64,000 bases of DNA from Nocardia albiluteola (GTDB lineage Bacteria; Actinomycetota; Actinomycetes; Mycobacteriales; Mycobacteriaceae): assembly GCF_018860155.1 (NCBI RefSeq), contig NZ_JAHKNI010000012.1:1-64000 (forward strand), given 5' to 3'. The position numbers and the translations under genes were made by a program. Shown here in pieces: positions 17,450 through 29,005 of the stretch (position 1 is the stretch's first letter; every line of letters starts with the position of its first letter). The notes beneath the pieces were generated by a model that was not told the origin of the DNA, made no database searches, and worked only from the letters and a program-made list of their open reading frames with translations.

Positions 17450-17961
17450 ACGCCGAGGAGACCGCCGCCGAGTCGACCGACACGGGTGAGCACGCCGAGG
17501 CTGCCCCGCCGGCCGACGAGATCGCGGCGCTGCGGGACGAGCTGGCCACGACCCAGGACCGCTACCGGCGCGCCCTCGCCGACCTGGACAACTACCGCAA
17601 GCGCACCGAACGCGAGGCCGAGCGGCAGGCGGCCGCCGCCCGGAACCGGATGCTGCACGAATGGCTCGACGCGGTCGACAGCGTCGAGCGCGCCCTGCAG
17701 ATGGAGCCGGGCGATCCCGGACTGAGCGCGGTGCTCGAGCAGATGAACGCCATCCTCGCTCGCAACGGCGTCGCCCGCATCGATGCCGCCGGCACCCGGT
17801 TCGATCCGCAACGGCACGAGGCGATCGCGGTGGTCCCGGTCGATGATGCCGCCGACCAGCTGATCGCGCAGGTCGCGCGCTCGGGCTACACGAACCGGGA
17901 CGGCGAGATCATCCGGCCGGCGCAGGTGGTCGTCGGCAGGCGGAAGACGGACGGTGGCTGA
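17446..17961 (+). CDS. grpE: GrpE nucleotide exchange factor
   Basis: A 171-residue GrpE. An acidic N-terminus is followed by the long coiled helix (RRALADLDNYRKRTERE and EWLDAVDSVERAL), then the beta domain ending GYTNRDGEIIRPAQVVVG. It releases ADP from DnaK. The ATG overlaps the dnaK stop (ATGA) and the stop overlaps the dnaJ start (TGATG), so translation is coupled. Confidence 0.93.
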   Translation: MNAEETAAESTDTGEHAEAAPPADEIAALRDELATTQDRYRRALADLDNYRKRTEREAERQAAAARNRMLHEWLDAVDSVERALQMEPGDPGLSAVLEQMNAILARNGVARIDAAGTRFDPQRHEAIAVVPVDDAADQLIAQVARSGYTNRDGEIIRPAQVVVGRRKTDGG

Positions 17962-18878
17962 TGCCCGTCGGCTATCAGGACTATTACGAGACGCTCGGCG
18001 TCGCCCGGGACGCCACCGAGGACGACATCCGCCGCGCGTACCGCAGCCTGGCGCGCAAGCACCACCCGGACGTGAACAAGGATCCCGAAGCGGAGGACCG
18101 GTTCAAGCGGATCTCGGAGGCGTACGAAGTACTGCGCGATCCGGACAAGCGAGCGCAATACGACCGGCTCGGCGCCGATTGGCGTGCGGGACAGGATGTT
18201 TCCAGTGATCCCGGCTTCGGCGGGGGATACGCCGGGGACGTCCACTTCGGCGGCGGCGCCGACTTCAGCGATTTCTTCGAGCAGCTGTTCGGGGCCGGTC
18301 GGGCCGGCGCGCGGGCGCGCGGCCCGCAGGGCTCGGCGAGTTATCCGATGCGCGGCGCGGACCATGAGGCCGATCTCGACCTCACGCTCGCGGAGGCCGC
18401 CGCCGGCGGACACAAACACCTGAGTTTCGCGGACGGGCGCGACTACGACGTCCGGATACCCCCGGGCGTCCGGGACGGCCAGCGCATCCGGCTGGCCGGT
18501 GAGGGCGGGCCGGGCCACGACGGCGGCCCGGCCGGTGACCTGTTCCTGCGGGCCCGCATCGCACCGCATCCCCGGCTGCGCCGCGAGGGCGACGACCTGC
18601 ACGTGGATGTGCTGGTCTCGCCGTCGGAGGCGGCGCTGGGCGCGAGCGTGCCGGTGCCCACGCTGACCGGGACGGTGAAGGTCCGGGTCCCGGCCGGCTC
18701 GTCGAGCGGGCGGACGCTGCGCCTGCGCGGCCAGGGCATGCCGAACACCCGCGGCGAATCCGGAAACCTGTTCGCTCACATCCAGATCGCCGTGCCCAAG
18801 CATCTCGACGACGAGCAGCGCGAGCTGTACCAGAAGCTCGCGGCCACGCACTTCGATCCGCGGGAGGAATCGGCATGA
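17961..18878 (+). CDS. dnaJ: CbpA-type J-domain protein (no zinc fingers)
   Basis: A 305-residue DnaJ homolog. The J domain holds the HPD motif at residues 35-37 (KHHPDVNKDP), stimulating DnaK ATPase. A Gly/Phe-rich stretch (GGGYAGDVHFGGGADF) follows, then the C-terminal substrate-binding domains. There are no CxxCxGxG repeats, so it is a class B or CbpA-type protein. That agrees with the CbpM-like gene directly after it. Confidence 0.92.
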   Translation: MPVGYQDYYETLGVARDATEDDIRRAYRSLARKHHPDVNKDPEAEDRFKRISEAYEVLRDPDKRAQYDRLGADWRAGQDVSSDPGFGGGYAGDVHFGGGADFSDFFEQLFGAGRAGARARGPQGSASYPMRGADHEADLDLTLAEAAAGGHKHLSFADGRDYDVRIPPGVRDGQRIRLAGEGGPGHDGGPAGDLFLRARIAPHPRLRREGDDLHVDVLVSPSEAALGASVPVPTLTGTVKVRVPAGSSSGRTLRLRGQGMPNTRGESGNLFAHIQIAVPKHLDDEQRELYQKLAATHFDPREESA

Positions 18879-19212
18879 CAGCACCCCGGACCCGGGCACT
18901 GGTCGCCGTGCAGCGCCTCGACGCCGACGGCACCCCGCTGGTGACCCTGGACGTCGTAGCGGTGGAGTCGGGTCTACATCCCGAACTCGTGCGCCGGCTC
19001 GTCGCCCTCGGCGCGCTCGAGCCCAGCGGGAGTCCCGAACGGCCACTGTTCCGCCGCGATTCCGCCGCCCGGCTCGCGCGGATCCAACGGCTCCGGATCG
19101 ATCTGGGCCTGAACTACGCCGGGGCCCTGCTCGCGGCTGACCTGATCGCGCGCATCGACGCGCTGGAACACCTACTCGCTCACCGGCATGCGGGATCGGA
19201 GAGGAACACCTG

Positions 19213-19213
<1 letters not shown>
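18875..19213 (+). CDS. CbpM/MerR-like chaperone modulator
   Basis: A 112-residue protein with a MerR-like helix-turn-helix start (VTLDVVAVESGLHPELVRRL then VALGAL) and helical C-terminus (RIDLGLNYAGALLAADLI), the layout of CbpM. CbpM binds the J domain of CbpA and blocks its activity; related HspR proteins repress dnaK operons. Either role is possible here. It overlaps dnaJ by 4 bases and clpB by 1 base. Confidence 0.8.
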
Positions 19214-21851
<2,638 letters not shown>

Positions 21852-21855
<4 letters not shown>

Positions 21856-22790
21856 CCAAGGCGCCGGCCGAATCTCAGCACATCGCGCCACCCGCGACGG
21901 CGTCCGCGCTGTTCCTGGTGCTCGAGGTCGGCGCCGATCCGGCGGCGCTCGCGCGGGCCCGGGCGGTCCTGGCCGCCACCGATGACCTCGTCGGGGACAT
22001 ACTCGTCCGGGCCGGTGAAACCACCTTCGGATGCACGGCCGGGATCTCGCACCGGCTGTGGGAGCCGCTCACGCACACCGCCGCGCCTCGGGAACTGCAC
22101 CCGTTCAAGGAGTTTCGCGGCGCGGCGCACGCGGCGGTGTCGACGCCCGGCGACCTGCTCTACCACGTCCGATCGGACTCGACGGATCTGATCGTCGAGT
22201 TCGAGAAGATCCTGCTGTCCCGGTTCGGGGATGCGGTGACCGTGGTGGACGAGGTGACGGGATTTCGCTACTTCGACGGTCGCGATCTGCTCCAATTCGC
22301 CGACGGCACAGCCAATCCGAACGGCGCCGCGCTGCTGGAGGACATCGTCGTGGGCGACGAGGATCCCGATCACGCGGGCGGAAGCTATGTGGTCGTGCAG
22401 AAATATCTGCACGACCTGGCCGCCTGGGAACGCGAGACGACCGAAACCCAGCAGCGGATCATCGGGCGCACCAAATTCGACAATGTGGAGCTCCCCGACG
22501 CCACCGCGGGCCAGAAGGCGCACAAGACCCTGTGCACCATCACCGACGACATCGGCGAGTACGACATCCTCAGGGACAACATGCCGTTCGCGGTTCCCGG
22601 CCGAAATGTGTACGGCACCTACTTCATCGGGTATTCGCGCCGGCTCTGGGTGATCGAGAAAATGCTGGAGCGCATGTTCCTCGGCGATCCACCGCCCCTG
22701 CACGACCGCATCCTGGACTACTCGACGGCCGTCACAGGGGTGAGTTTCTTCGCCCCCGCACGCGGCTTCCTGTCCGGTCTGGACGGCTGA
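21852..22790 (+). CDS. DyP-type haem peroxidase (YfeX-like)
   Basis: A 312-residue dye-decolorising peroxidase. The distal motif is QFADGTANPNG, then GGSYVVVQKYLHDL, IIGRTKFDNVELP, a likely proximal His in QKAHKTLCTI and ILRDNMPF, the order seen in YfeX-type DyPs. It would use H2O2 to oxidise organic substrates or porphyrins. There is no encapsulin gene nearby and no obvious targeting tail. The ATG overlaps the clpB stop (ATGA), so it is made with the chaperones. A peroxidase here suggests that oxidative protein damage is what the operon answers to (inference). Confidence 0.9.
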
Positions 22791-22803
22791 ATTCGGGCAC
22801 ACC

Positions 22804-23115
22804 TCATGGCGCTGAATGCTCGGTGGCGCGACGGCGATGCAGCAACCCCGCGATGACGATGATCCCCGCCACCCCGGCGACTACCTCGCCAGCCACCACA
22901 ATCCAGTAGCTGCGGCCGAAATTCGTGCCCGGCAAGGCATCCGGCGGCGCGGGAGTCGGACCGCGCAGCAGGGTGACGAGCAGGCCGAGGAACACCGCGA
23001 TCGCGAGTCCTCGCAGCGAAACATCGACGATCAACGGCAGCGCACCGGCGTTCGCCTCGACGAACGCGAGTCCGAACGCGCCGCCGATGATTCGTGCTCT
23101 CTGATCCCCTGTCAT
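22804..23115 (-). CDS. Small two-helix membrane protein
   Basis: A 103-residue protein with one long or two adjacent hydrophobic segments at about residues 12-50 and another at 68-93 (YWIVVAGEVVAGVAGIIVIA), ending in a charged tail. I recognise no family. It converges on the DyP gene with 13 bases between stops. High GC at third positions supports coding. Confidence 0.65.
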   Translation of the reverse strand: MTGDQRARIIGGAFGLAFVEANAGALPLIVDVSLRGLAIAVFLGLLVTLLRGPTPAPPDALPGTNFGRSYWIVVAGEVVAGVAGIIVIAGLLHRRRATEHSAP

Positions 23116-23156
23116 ACATCCAGTTTCGCCTGTGCGGTGCCGGATGCGTCACGATC

Positions 23157-24080
23157 TCAGTTTTCGATCACGCGGATGATCGTCTTGCCGGGTGTGCGGT
23201 TCTTCGAGGCGAACACCGCGGGCGCCTCGGCCAGTGGGTGGACGGCGCCGACGCCCGGGGTGATGCGGCCGTCGCGCACGCGGGCCGCGAGCTCGGTGAG
23301 CTGGGCGCGGTCGGATTCGACGACGAAGAAGATCGCGCGCCCGTTGGTCGGTTGCACCCGGGGCGGTGCGGCGATCGTTACCAGCGTCCCGCCGGCCCGG
23401 ACGAGGGCGGCCGAGCGGTCCAGGATGTCGCCGCCGATGACGTCGAATACCACGTCGACCTCGCCGGCGTCGGTGAGCGGCTCGGTCTCCAGGTCCAGGA
23501 AGGCGTGTGCGCCGAGTTCGAGCGCGCGGCCGCGGTCGCGGGCCCGGCCGGTGCCGATGACGCGGGCGCCGATCTCGCGGGCCAGTCGCGTCGCGATCGA
23601 CCCGACCCCACCCGCCGCGCCGTGGATCAGGACGATCTGGCCGGGGTGCAGGCGGGCATGATCGAACAGGGCCTGCCAGGCGGTCAGCCCGGAGATCGGC
23701 AGTGCGGCGGCAGCGGTGTGGTCGATGTCGGCCGGCAGCGGCGCGAGATTGCGGGCCTCCACGGCGACGTACTCGGCCAGGGTGCCGTCGCGAGTCCAGT
23801 CGGCGAGGCCGAACACTCGCTGCCCGATGGTCAAACCCGTAGTGCCATAACCCAATTCGGCCACCTCGCCGGACAGTTCGTGCCCGGGCACGCTGGGTGT
23901 GCGATCCCGACCGGCGCGGTCGGTCCAGGTGCCGGGCCACGTCAGCTCGCCGGGCGTGAAGCCCGCGGCGTGCACTCGCACGATCACATCGTTCTCGGCC
24001 GCACGCGGATACGGCAGATCGGATGTCAGGGTCATTCCCGCGACTCCGGCGTCACGATCCCGAACGGTGATGCCTTTCAT
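23157..24080 (-). CDS. NADP-dependent zinc-type quinone oxidoreductase
   Basis: A 307-residue MDR-superfamily enzyme: GroES-like N-domain (VPGHELSGEVAELG) and a Rossmann domain with IHGAAGGVGSIATRLAREIG for NADP. It lacks the structural zinc cysteines, as quinone oxidoreductases do. ATG 24080 follows GGAGGA by 6 bases; the frame stays open for another 100 codons upstream but without typical sequence. Substrate unknown. Confidence 0.85.
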   Translation of the reverse strand: MKGITVRDRDAGVAGMTLTSDLPYPRAAENDVIVRVHAAGFTPGELTWPGTWTDRAGRDRTPSVPGHELSGEVAELGYGTTGLTIGQRVFGLADWTRDGTLAEYVAVEARNLAPLPADIDHTAAAALPISGLTAWQALFDHARLHPGQIVLIHGAAGGVGSIATRLAREIGARVIGTGRARDRGRALELGAHAFLDLETEPLTDAGEVDVVFDVIGGDILDRSAALVRAGGTLVTIAAPPRVQPTNGRAIFFVVESDRAQLTELAARVRDGRITPGVGAVHPLAEAPAVFASKNRTPGKTIIRVIEN

Positions 24081-24140
24081 GAAGCGTCCTCCCTCGCGTG
24101 TGTGGTCGTCAGGGAGACGAGGCGGCCGTCCTGGAGGTGA

Positions 24141-24363
24141 CCACGTGGATCTGAGGGCGGGCTCGCCACCGACCTGGACGAACTCTATCCGGTCCGGCCG
24201 CCACCGACGCCCGACCCGCACCATGACCTCGGCGTCCCGCTGACCGCCGGTGATGAGTTCGTGTGCTGCGGCGACCCCGACCTCGGCCATGCCATCGTCG
24301 ACGTCGAGCCCCGGCCCGCCGGGACCCTCCACGCCCTCGGCGACGGATACAACCGCTCGTCGT
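24141..24363 (+). pseudogene. Orphan 3' gene fragment
   Basis: An open frame of 73 codons ends at TAA 24361-24363 and reads GGLATDLDELYPVRPPPT, then HHDLGVPLTAGDEFVCCGD and PRPAGTLHALGDGYNRSS. Nearly every third base is G or C, as in real genes here, but the frame is preceded by a stop at 24138 and has no plausible start codon. It looks like the C-terminus of a gene whose front part was lost. No family recognised. It fills the 354-base gap between the oxidoreductase and VOC genes; a GCGCCC/GGGCGC hairpin lies at 24391-24405. Confidence 0.4.
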
Positions 24364-24434
24364 AATGCCCACCGGGGCCGCAATTCTCAGGCGCCCCTCG
24401 GGCGCTGGACGCCCGGTCAGGCTTGCCGAAACAT

Positions 24435-24857
24435 CTACCGTGTTGTGTTCCATGCCTTGTGGACGAACTCGAGGCGGTTGCCGTCGGCGTCGCGCACGTT
24501 GGCGGCGTAGTAGCCGGGTGCGAAGTAGGTTCGATCGGCCGGTTCGCCTTCGTCGATTCCGCCTGCGGTGATGGCTGCGGCATATGCGGCGTCGACCATC
24601 TCGTTGCTGTCGCAGACGATTCCGAGGTAGAGGCCCGTCTCGCCGGGTGTGCGCCGTCGCAGCCAGATGCTCGACCCGACCCGCTTGCCCGAGATGTAGT
24701 CGGCGTCGCCGATGCCGAACAGGTCGGGTACGGTGTCCGGCCCGGAGGAGGCGCTGTAGTTTCCGAACGCACGCCAGCCCACGGGGGCGAGGGCTCCGAG
24801 ATAGAACGCGAGTGCGGTGTCGATATCGGTGACGGAGATGTAGACGTGGTCGATCAT
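24435..24857 (-). CDS. VOC-family (glyoxalase-like) protein
   Basis: A 140-residue vicinal-oxygen-chelate fold: MIDHVYISVTDIDTALAFYL start and the closing NVRDADGNRLEFVHKAW strand. Such proteins bind a metal and serve as dioxygenases, glyoxalases or resistance proteins; the reaction here is unknown. Its ATG overlaps the stop of the upstream NmrA-like gene (24854-24857), so the pair is an operon. Confidence 0.85.
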   Translation of the reverse strand: MIDHVYISVTDIDTALAFYLGALAPVGWRAFGNYSASSGPDTVPDLFGIGDADYISGKRVGSSIWLRRRTPGETGLYLGIVCDSNEMVDAAYAAAITAGGIDEGEPADRTYFAPGYYAANVRDADGNRLEFVHKAWNTTR

Positions 24858-25699
24858 TCTGCGTCCTTCCATGCGGAGGCGTTGGCCCGGGTGAACTCGT
24901 CGAAGGTTCGTGCGGGGTGGCCGGTGATCTTCTCGACGGTGTCGTTGGGCCGGGAACCGTTGCCCGCTGCGATCGTTGCGGTCAGCTGCCGCAGGACAGC
25001 GCCGTACTCGGCCGGGATCCCGGTTGCCAGGACACCAGCGACCCAGGTGTCGCGGTCCGGGTCCTGGTGAACGAATGACCGGCCGGCGGCTCGGCCGATG
25101 ATGGCGGCGGCATCGGCGACGGTGAGGGCTTGCGGGCCGGTCAGGCTGTACTCCGCAGCGGCGTGCGCACCTGGATCGGCGAGCGTGTCCGCGGCGACGG
25201 CTGCGATGTCTTCGACGTCGATGAACGCCTCGCTGCCGTTGCCGGTGGGTACGACGACGGCACCGTCGATCGGCCGCAGGAATGTTTCGCTGAAGTTCTG
25301 CATGAACCACGCCGGACGCAGAATCGTGTGGCCGAGCCGTCGGCGATCGATCAGGTCGAGTTCGACTGCCCGGGTGGCGACTTGCTCGGGCGCGTGTTCC
25401 ATTCCGTAGGCGCTCAGGAAGGTCACGTGCTGGACCCCGGCCGCCTCGGCGGCATCGAGGAACACCGCGACATCCGGGGCGAAGTCGGTGCGCAGGACAG
25501 GTGCCATCAGATAGATGCGGTCGACGGATTCCACTGCCGCGGCGTAGGTTTCGCGGTCGCTCCAGTCGAAGTCGATGTCGGCGCCGGACCTCGCGGCGGT
25601 GCGGACGGCGACGGCGCGCTGTGCGAGGTGGGAAACGACGCGGGAGCCGGTCTTGCCGGTCGCCCCGAGGACGAGGATGGTGGGCAGGTTTCCATTCAT
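24854..25699 (-). CDS. NmrA-like NAD(P)-binding protein
   Basis: A 281-residue atypical short-chain dehydrogenase. The nucleotide-binding loop is GATGKTGSRV at residues ~11-20, and further landmarks are DRIYLMAPV, FLSAYGME, ILRPAWFMQNF and EYSLTGPQALTVADAA. Relatives are NAD(P)H-quinone reductases or redox sensors. ATG 25699 has GGAG close upstream; a longer form from 25771 would reach almost to the divergent AraC start and is less likely. It is divergent from the AraC gene and coupled to the VOC gene. Confidence 0.85.
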   Translation of the reverse strand: MNGNLPTILVLGATGKTGSRVVSHLAQRAVAVRTAARSGADIDFDWSDRETYAAAVESVDRIYLMAPVLRTDFAPDVAVFLDAAEAAGVQHVTFLSAYGMEHAPEQVATRAVELDLIDRRRLGHTILRPAWFMQNFSETFLRPIDGAVVVPTGNGSEAFIDVEDIAAVAADTLADPGAHAAAEYSLTGPQALTVADAAAIIGRAAGRSFVHQDPDRDTWVAGVLATGIPAEYGAVLRQLTATIAAGNGSRPNDTVEKITGHPARTFDEFTRANASAWKDAE

Positions 25700-25774
25700 G
25701 TCTCCAGCCTGTACCGCCTGTATGTGTGTATCAATGCGTGATCCGATCCGATTGCAACGCGATACGCTCATCCT

Positions 25775-26683
25775 GTGGACCTACTGCAGGACTATTTGGT
25801 GCGGGCTCGGGCGTCGGGCGCGGTGTTCGCGCGCTCGGTGGCGTTGCCACCCTGGGGGCTGACCTTGCCCGGCTCGATTCAGCTCTCGCTGCACACGGTA
25901 CTGCGCGGCCATGCGTGGCTGTGGCTCGACGACATCACCGAAGCCCATCGCCTGTTCCCGGGCGACCTCGCCATCGCTGTCGGCGGGCGCGACCATCACA
26001 TCGCCGACGAGCCGAATCCGGCGAGCTGCGTGTCCCACGAACAGTTCTGGGCACGGGCATCGATATCCGACGCCACCGATCCCGAAGCGTCGGTCTTCTT
26101 GTGTGGCGCCTACCGGCTCTCCGGCGATGTCGGCCGGAGCCTGATCCAGGCGCTCCCGCCCCTGCTGGTCATCCGGCCATCCGCACACGACCAGGTGCAC
26201 GACGTCGTATCCCTGATCTCGCGGGAACTCCAGCAGTCGGCGCCGGGTAGCCAAACCGTTCTCGACAGGCTCCTGGACGTCCTTCTCGTGCTCGTCCTGC
26301 GCGCGTCCTACGACCAGAGCTCCACCGCGCCACGCTGGTACCGCGCCGCCGAAGATCCCCGACTCGGCCGAGCCCTCCGGGCGATGCACGAACGGCCGGA
26401 CCGCGGCTGGACCGTCCCGCAACTCGCGCAACTCACCGCGATGTCACGTGCAACGTTCGCCCGCAATTTCGAGCGCGCGCTCGGCCAGACCCCGATGCAA
26501 TACCTCACCGACTGGCGCCTCACCCTTGCACGCGACTACCTCCTGGCCGGAGAACTCACCCTCGACCAGATCGCTCGTAAGACCGGATACACCTCACCCA
26601 ACGCCTTCGCGGCAACCTTCCGACGACACCACGGCCTACCACCCGGTCGCTGGCGCGAGGCGAACACGGCAGAGCCTCGATAG
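25775..26683 (+). CDS. AraC-family regulator with N-terminal cupin
   Basis: A 302-residue activator. The cupin-like sensor domain covers about residues 1-180 and the double helix-turn-helix about 200-295 (WTVPQLAQLTAMSRATFARN, LTLDQIARKTGYTSPNAFAA). GTG start at 25775. It is divergent from the NmrA-VOC operon across 75 bases, the usual layout for a regulator and its target genes. The ligand is unknown. Confidence 0.88.
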   Translation: MDLLQDYLVRARASGAVFARSVALPPWGLTLPGSIQLSLHTVLRGHAWLWLDDITEAHRLFPGDLAIAVGGRDHHIADEPNPASCVSHEQFWARASISDATDPEASVFLCGAYRLSGDVGRSLIQALPPLLVIRPSAHDQVHDVVSLISRELQQSAPGSQTVLDRLLDVLLVLVLRASYDQSSTAPRWYRAAEDPRLGRALRAMHERPDRGWTVPQLAQLTAMSRATFARNFERALGQTPMQYLTDWRLTLARDYLLAGELTLDQIARKTGYTSPNAFAATFRRHHGLPPGRWREANTAEPR

Positions 26684-26807
26684 CGCCGCCCGGTCGTCGT
26701 GCTGGAGCGAATCCTGGGAACGAAGTAAACACGTAGCCGGAAGCGGGGTTACCTTTGTGACCGACCGCGATCGGGTGGACTCGGCTCGGAATCCGCCTGG
26801 TACGTGT

Positions 26808-26821
26808 GTTCGAATTCGAAC
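26808..26821. promoter_or_regulatory. 14-bp palindrome upstream of the tlyA-nadK-recN operon
   Basis: GTTCGAATTCGAAC is a perfect palindrome ending 21 bases before ATG 26843. Its half-sites resemble those of the actinobacterial SOS box but in the wrong order and spacing (that box has GAAC then GTTC), so it is not a standard LexA site. Confidence 0.3.
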
Positions 26822-26842
26822 TCCGGTAGCGTTGTCGGCACC

Positions 26843-27145
26843 ATGACTACGTCGACGTCGCATCCGCAGCAGCCGGGCCCCGGGCCCCGGCCGGGAGTTC
26901 CGTTGCCCGGGCAGCACCTCGGGGGCGCCGATCCGGCGGAATTCGCCGATCCGGCGACGGTGCGCGCGGAGGTCGAGGCGTTGCTGGCGGAATTGACTGC
27001 GGGACCGCGCGTTCCGGGGGAGCAGGCGCAGGATCTTGGGGTGAGTTCGCCGGGCGCCGGCGTCGAGATCACCCGCCGCGCCCACATCCTGGAGCAGGCG
27101 CACGAGGTCCTGGTTCAGGCCCTGACGACGGTGGACAAGATCTGA
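26843..27145 (+). CDS. Small conserved protein (Rv1693-like)
   Basis: A 100-residue protein with a Pro/Gly-rich disordered N-terminus, then two helices (DPATVRAEVEALLAEL and ITRRAHILEQAHEVLVQALT). By size and position immediately upstream of tlyA it corresponds to Rv1693, which has no known function. It ends 1 base before tlyA starts. Confidence 0.75.
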   Translation: MTTSTSHPQQPGPGPRPGVPLPGQHLGGADPAEFADPATVRAEVEALLAELTAGPRVPGEQAQDLGVSSPGAGVEITRRAHILEQAHEVLVQALTTVDKI

Positions 27146-27146
27146 G

Positions 27147-27962
27147 GTGGCCAGGCGCGCTCGGGTGGACGCGGAACTGGTTCGCCGCGGATTGGCACGC
27201 TCGCGTGAGCATGCGGTCGAGCTGATCGGTGCGGGCCGTGTCCTCATCAACGGTACGGTCGCCTCGAAACCGGCCACGGCCGTCGAGACGGGTACCCCGC
27301 TCGTCGTGCGCGAGGAGCCCGACGAGGTGCAGTGGGCCTCGCGCGGTGCGCACAAGCTGCTGGGTGCGCTCGAGGCGTTCGAACCACAGGGGTTGACGGT
27401 GTCCGGCCGGCGCTGCCTGGATGCGGGGGCCTCGACCGGCGGATTCACCGATGTGCTGCTGACCCGCGGCGCGCGCGAGGTAGTAGCGGTGGATGTCGGT
27501 TACGGCCAGCTGATCTGGCGGCTGCAGAACGACGAGCGGGTGCGTGTCTTCGACCGCACGAACGTCCGGGCGCTGGAGCCCGAGGCCATCGGCGGCGAGG
27601 TCGAGCTGGTCGTGGCGGATCTGTCGTTCATCTCCCTGGGGCTGGTACTGCCCGCGCTGGCCCGCTGCTGTGCGGCCGGCGCGGACCTGCTGCCGATGGT
27701 GAAACCGCAATTCGAGGTCGGCAAGGAGCGGGTAGGCTCCGGCGGTGTGGTGCGGGATCCGGCGTTGCGGGCCGAATCGGTGCGCGGGGTGGCGGCCGCG
27801 GCCGCGGAGCTGGGGCTGCGCACCCGAGGTGTCGTGGCGAGCCCGCTGCCCGGGCCGTCGGGCAATGTCGAATACTTTCTGTGGCTGAGTAAACGGAGCA
27901 GTGGGGCAGAGGTGGATGTGAGCGCATTGGTGGAGCGCGCGGTGCAGGAGGGCCCACAGTGA
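27147..27962 (+). CDS. tlyA: TlyA rRNA 2'-O-methyltransferase
   Basis: A 271-residue protein: S4 RNA-binding domain at residues 1-60, then an FtsJ-type methyltransferase domain with the SAM site CLDAGASTGGFTDVLL and catalytic-type residues in VVADLSFISL. In mycobacteria TlyA methylates 16S C1409 and 23S C1920 (E. coli numbering) and is needed for capreomycin sensitivity. GTG start 27147 and overlap with nadK (GTGA) indicate an operon. Confidence 0.93.
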   Translation: MARRARVDAELVRRGLARSREHAVELIGAGRVLINGTVASKPATAVETGTPLVVREEPDEVQWASRGAHKLLGALEAFEPQGLTVSGRRCLDAGASTGGFTDVLLTRGAREVVAVDVGYGQLIWRLQNDERVRVFDRTNVRALEPEAIGGEVELVVADLSFISLGLVLPALARCCAAGADLLPMVKPQFEVGKERVGSGGVVRDPALRAESVRGVAAAAAELGLRTRGVVASPLPGPSGNVEYFLWLSKRSSGAEVDVSALVERAVQEGPQ

Positions 27963-29005
27963 CCGCCCACCACGCATTCCCGAGGAACCGGGAGATCCTG
28001 CTGGTGGCCCATCCCGGCCGCCCCGAACTCACCGAGACCGCGCACAGGATGGCGAAGATCTTCGACGACGCGGGCATCGGCCTGCGGGTGCTGGCGGACG
28101 AGGCGGACAGCACCCGGCTCGACTGCGACGAGACCGGCGAGCCGGACGGCTACCCCGTGCGCGCGGTCGCCCACGCCCCGGGCGCCGCGGTCGGCTGCGA
28201 AATGGTGCTCGCGCTCGGTGGCGACGGCACCTTCCTGCGCGCGGCCGAGATGGCCCGCCCCGCGCGGGTGCCGGTACTGGGAATCAACCTGGGCCGCATC
28301 GGATTCCTCACCGAGGCCGAGGCCGACCACCTGGACGAGGCGCTCGCGCAGGTCGTGCACGGCGATTACCGCCTCGAGCAGCGGATGACGATAGATGTCA
28401 GTGTCCGGGTCGATGATGTGGTGGTGGAACGCGGCTGGGCACTGAACGAGGCGAGCATCGAGAATGCCGTCCGCATGGGCGTGCTGGAGTTGGTACTCGA
28501 GGTCGACGGCCGCCCGGTGTCGCAGTTCGGCTGCGACGGAGTGCTGATCGCCACCCCGACCGGTTCCACCGCCTACGCCTTCTCCGCCGGCGGCCCGGTG
28601 GTGTGGCCGGAGCTCGAGGCGTTGCTGGTGATCCCGAGCAACGCGCACGCCCTGTTCGCGCGGCCGCTGGTGACCAGCCCGGATTCGCGGATCGCGGTGG
28701 AAACCGTTGCGAGCGGGCATGATGCGGTGGTGTTCCTGGACGGCCGTCGTACCCTGGCGTTGCCGCGGGGCGCCCGGTTCGAGGCGGTCCGCGGCGCCGA
28801 GCCGGTGCGCTGGGTGCGGCTGGATTCCGCGCCGTTCACCGACCGGATGGTGCGCAAGTTTCAGTTACCCGTGACAGGCTGGCGCGGGCCGTCCGAGCGG
28901 ACGGGCACGCAGGAGGCGCCCTGCGACGACGCGGCGCAGCCCGGGTCAGGCGGCATTGAGGACAGCCGAACGGAGAGCTCGAGTGCTGACAGAGATCAGG
29001 ATTGA
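27959..29005 (+). CDS. nadK: NAD kinase
   Basis: A 348-residue NAD kinase with the ATP-binding GGDGTFLRAAE motif, the NE-dipeptide (LNEASIEN) and the GSTAYAFSAGGPVVWP loop. It makes NADP. The C-terminal ~40 residues are a polar tail that extends 23 bases into recN. GTG start overlaps the tlyA stop. Confidence 0.93.
   Translation: MTAHHAFPRNREILLVAHPGRPELTETAHRMAKIFDDAGIGLRVLADEADSTRLDCDETGEPDGYPVRAVAHAPGAAVGCEMVLALGGDGTFLRAAEMARPARVPVLGINLGRIGFLTEAEADHLDEALAQVVHGDYRLEQRMTIDVSVRVDDVVVERGWALNEASIENAVRMGVLELVLEVDGRPVSQFGCDGVLIATPTGSTAYAFSAGGPVVWPELEALLVIPSNAHALFARPLVTSPDSRIAVETVASGHDAVVFLDGRRTLALPRGARFEAVRGAEPVRWVRLDSAPFTDRMVRKFQLPVTGWRGPSERTGTQEAPCDDAAQPGSGGIEDSRTESSSADRDQD

Noticed and set aside
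24080..24383. 100-codon upstream extension of the quinone oxidoreductase frame
   Set aside because: The sequence is not enzyme-like and a strong GGAGGA site marks the ATG at 24080.
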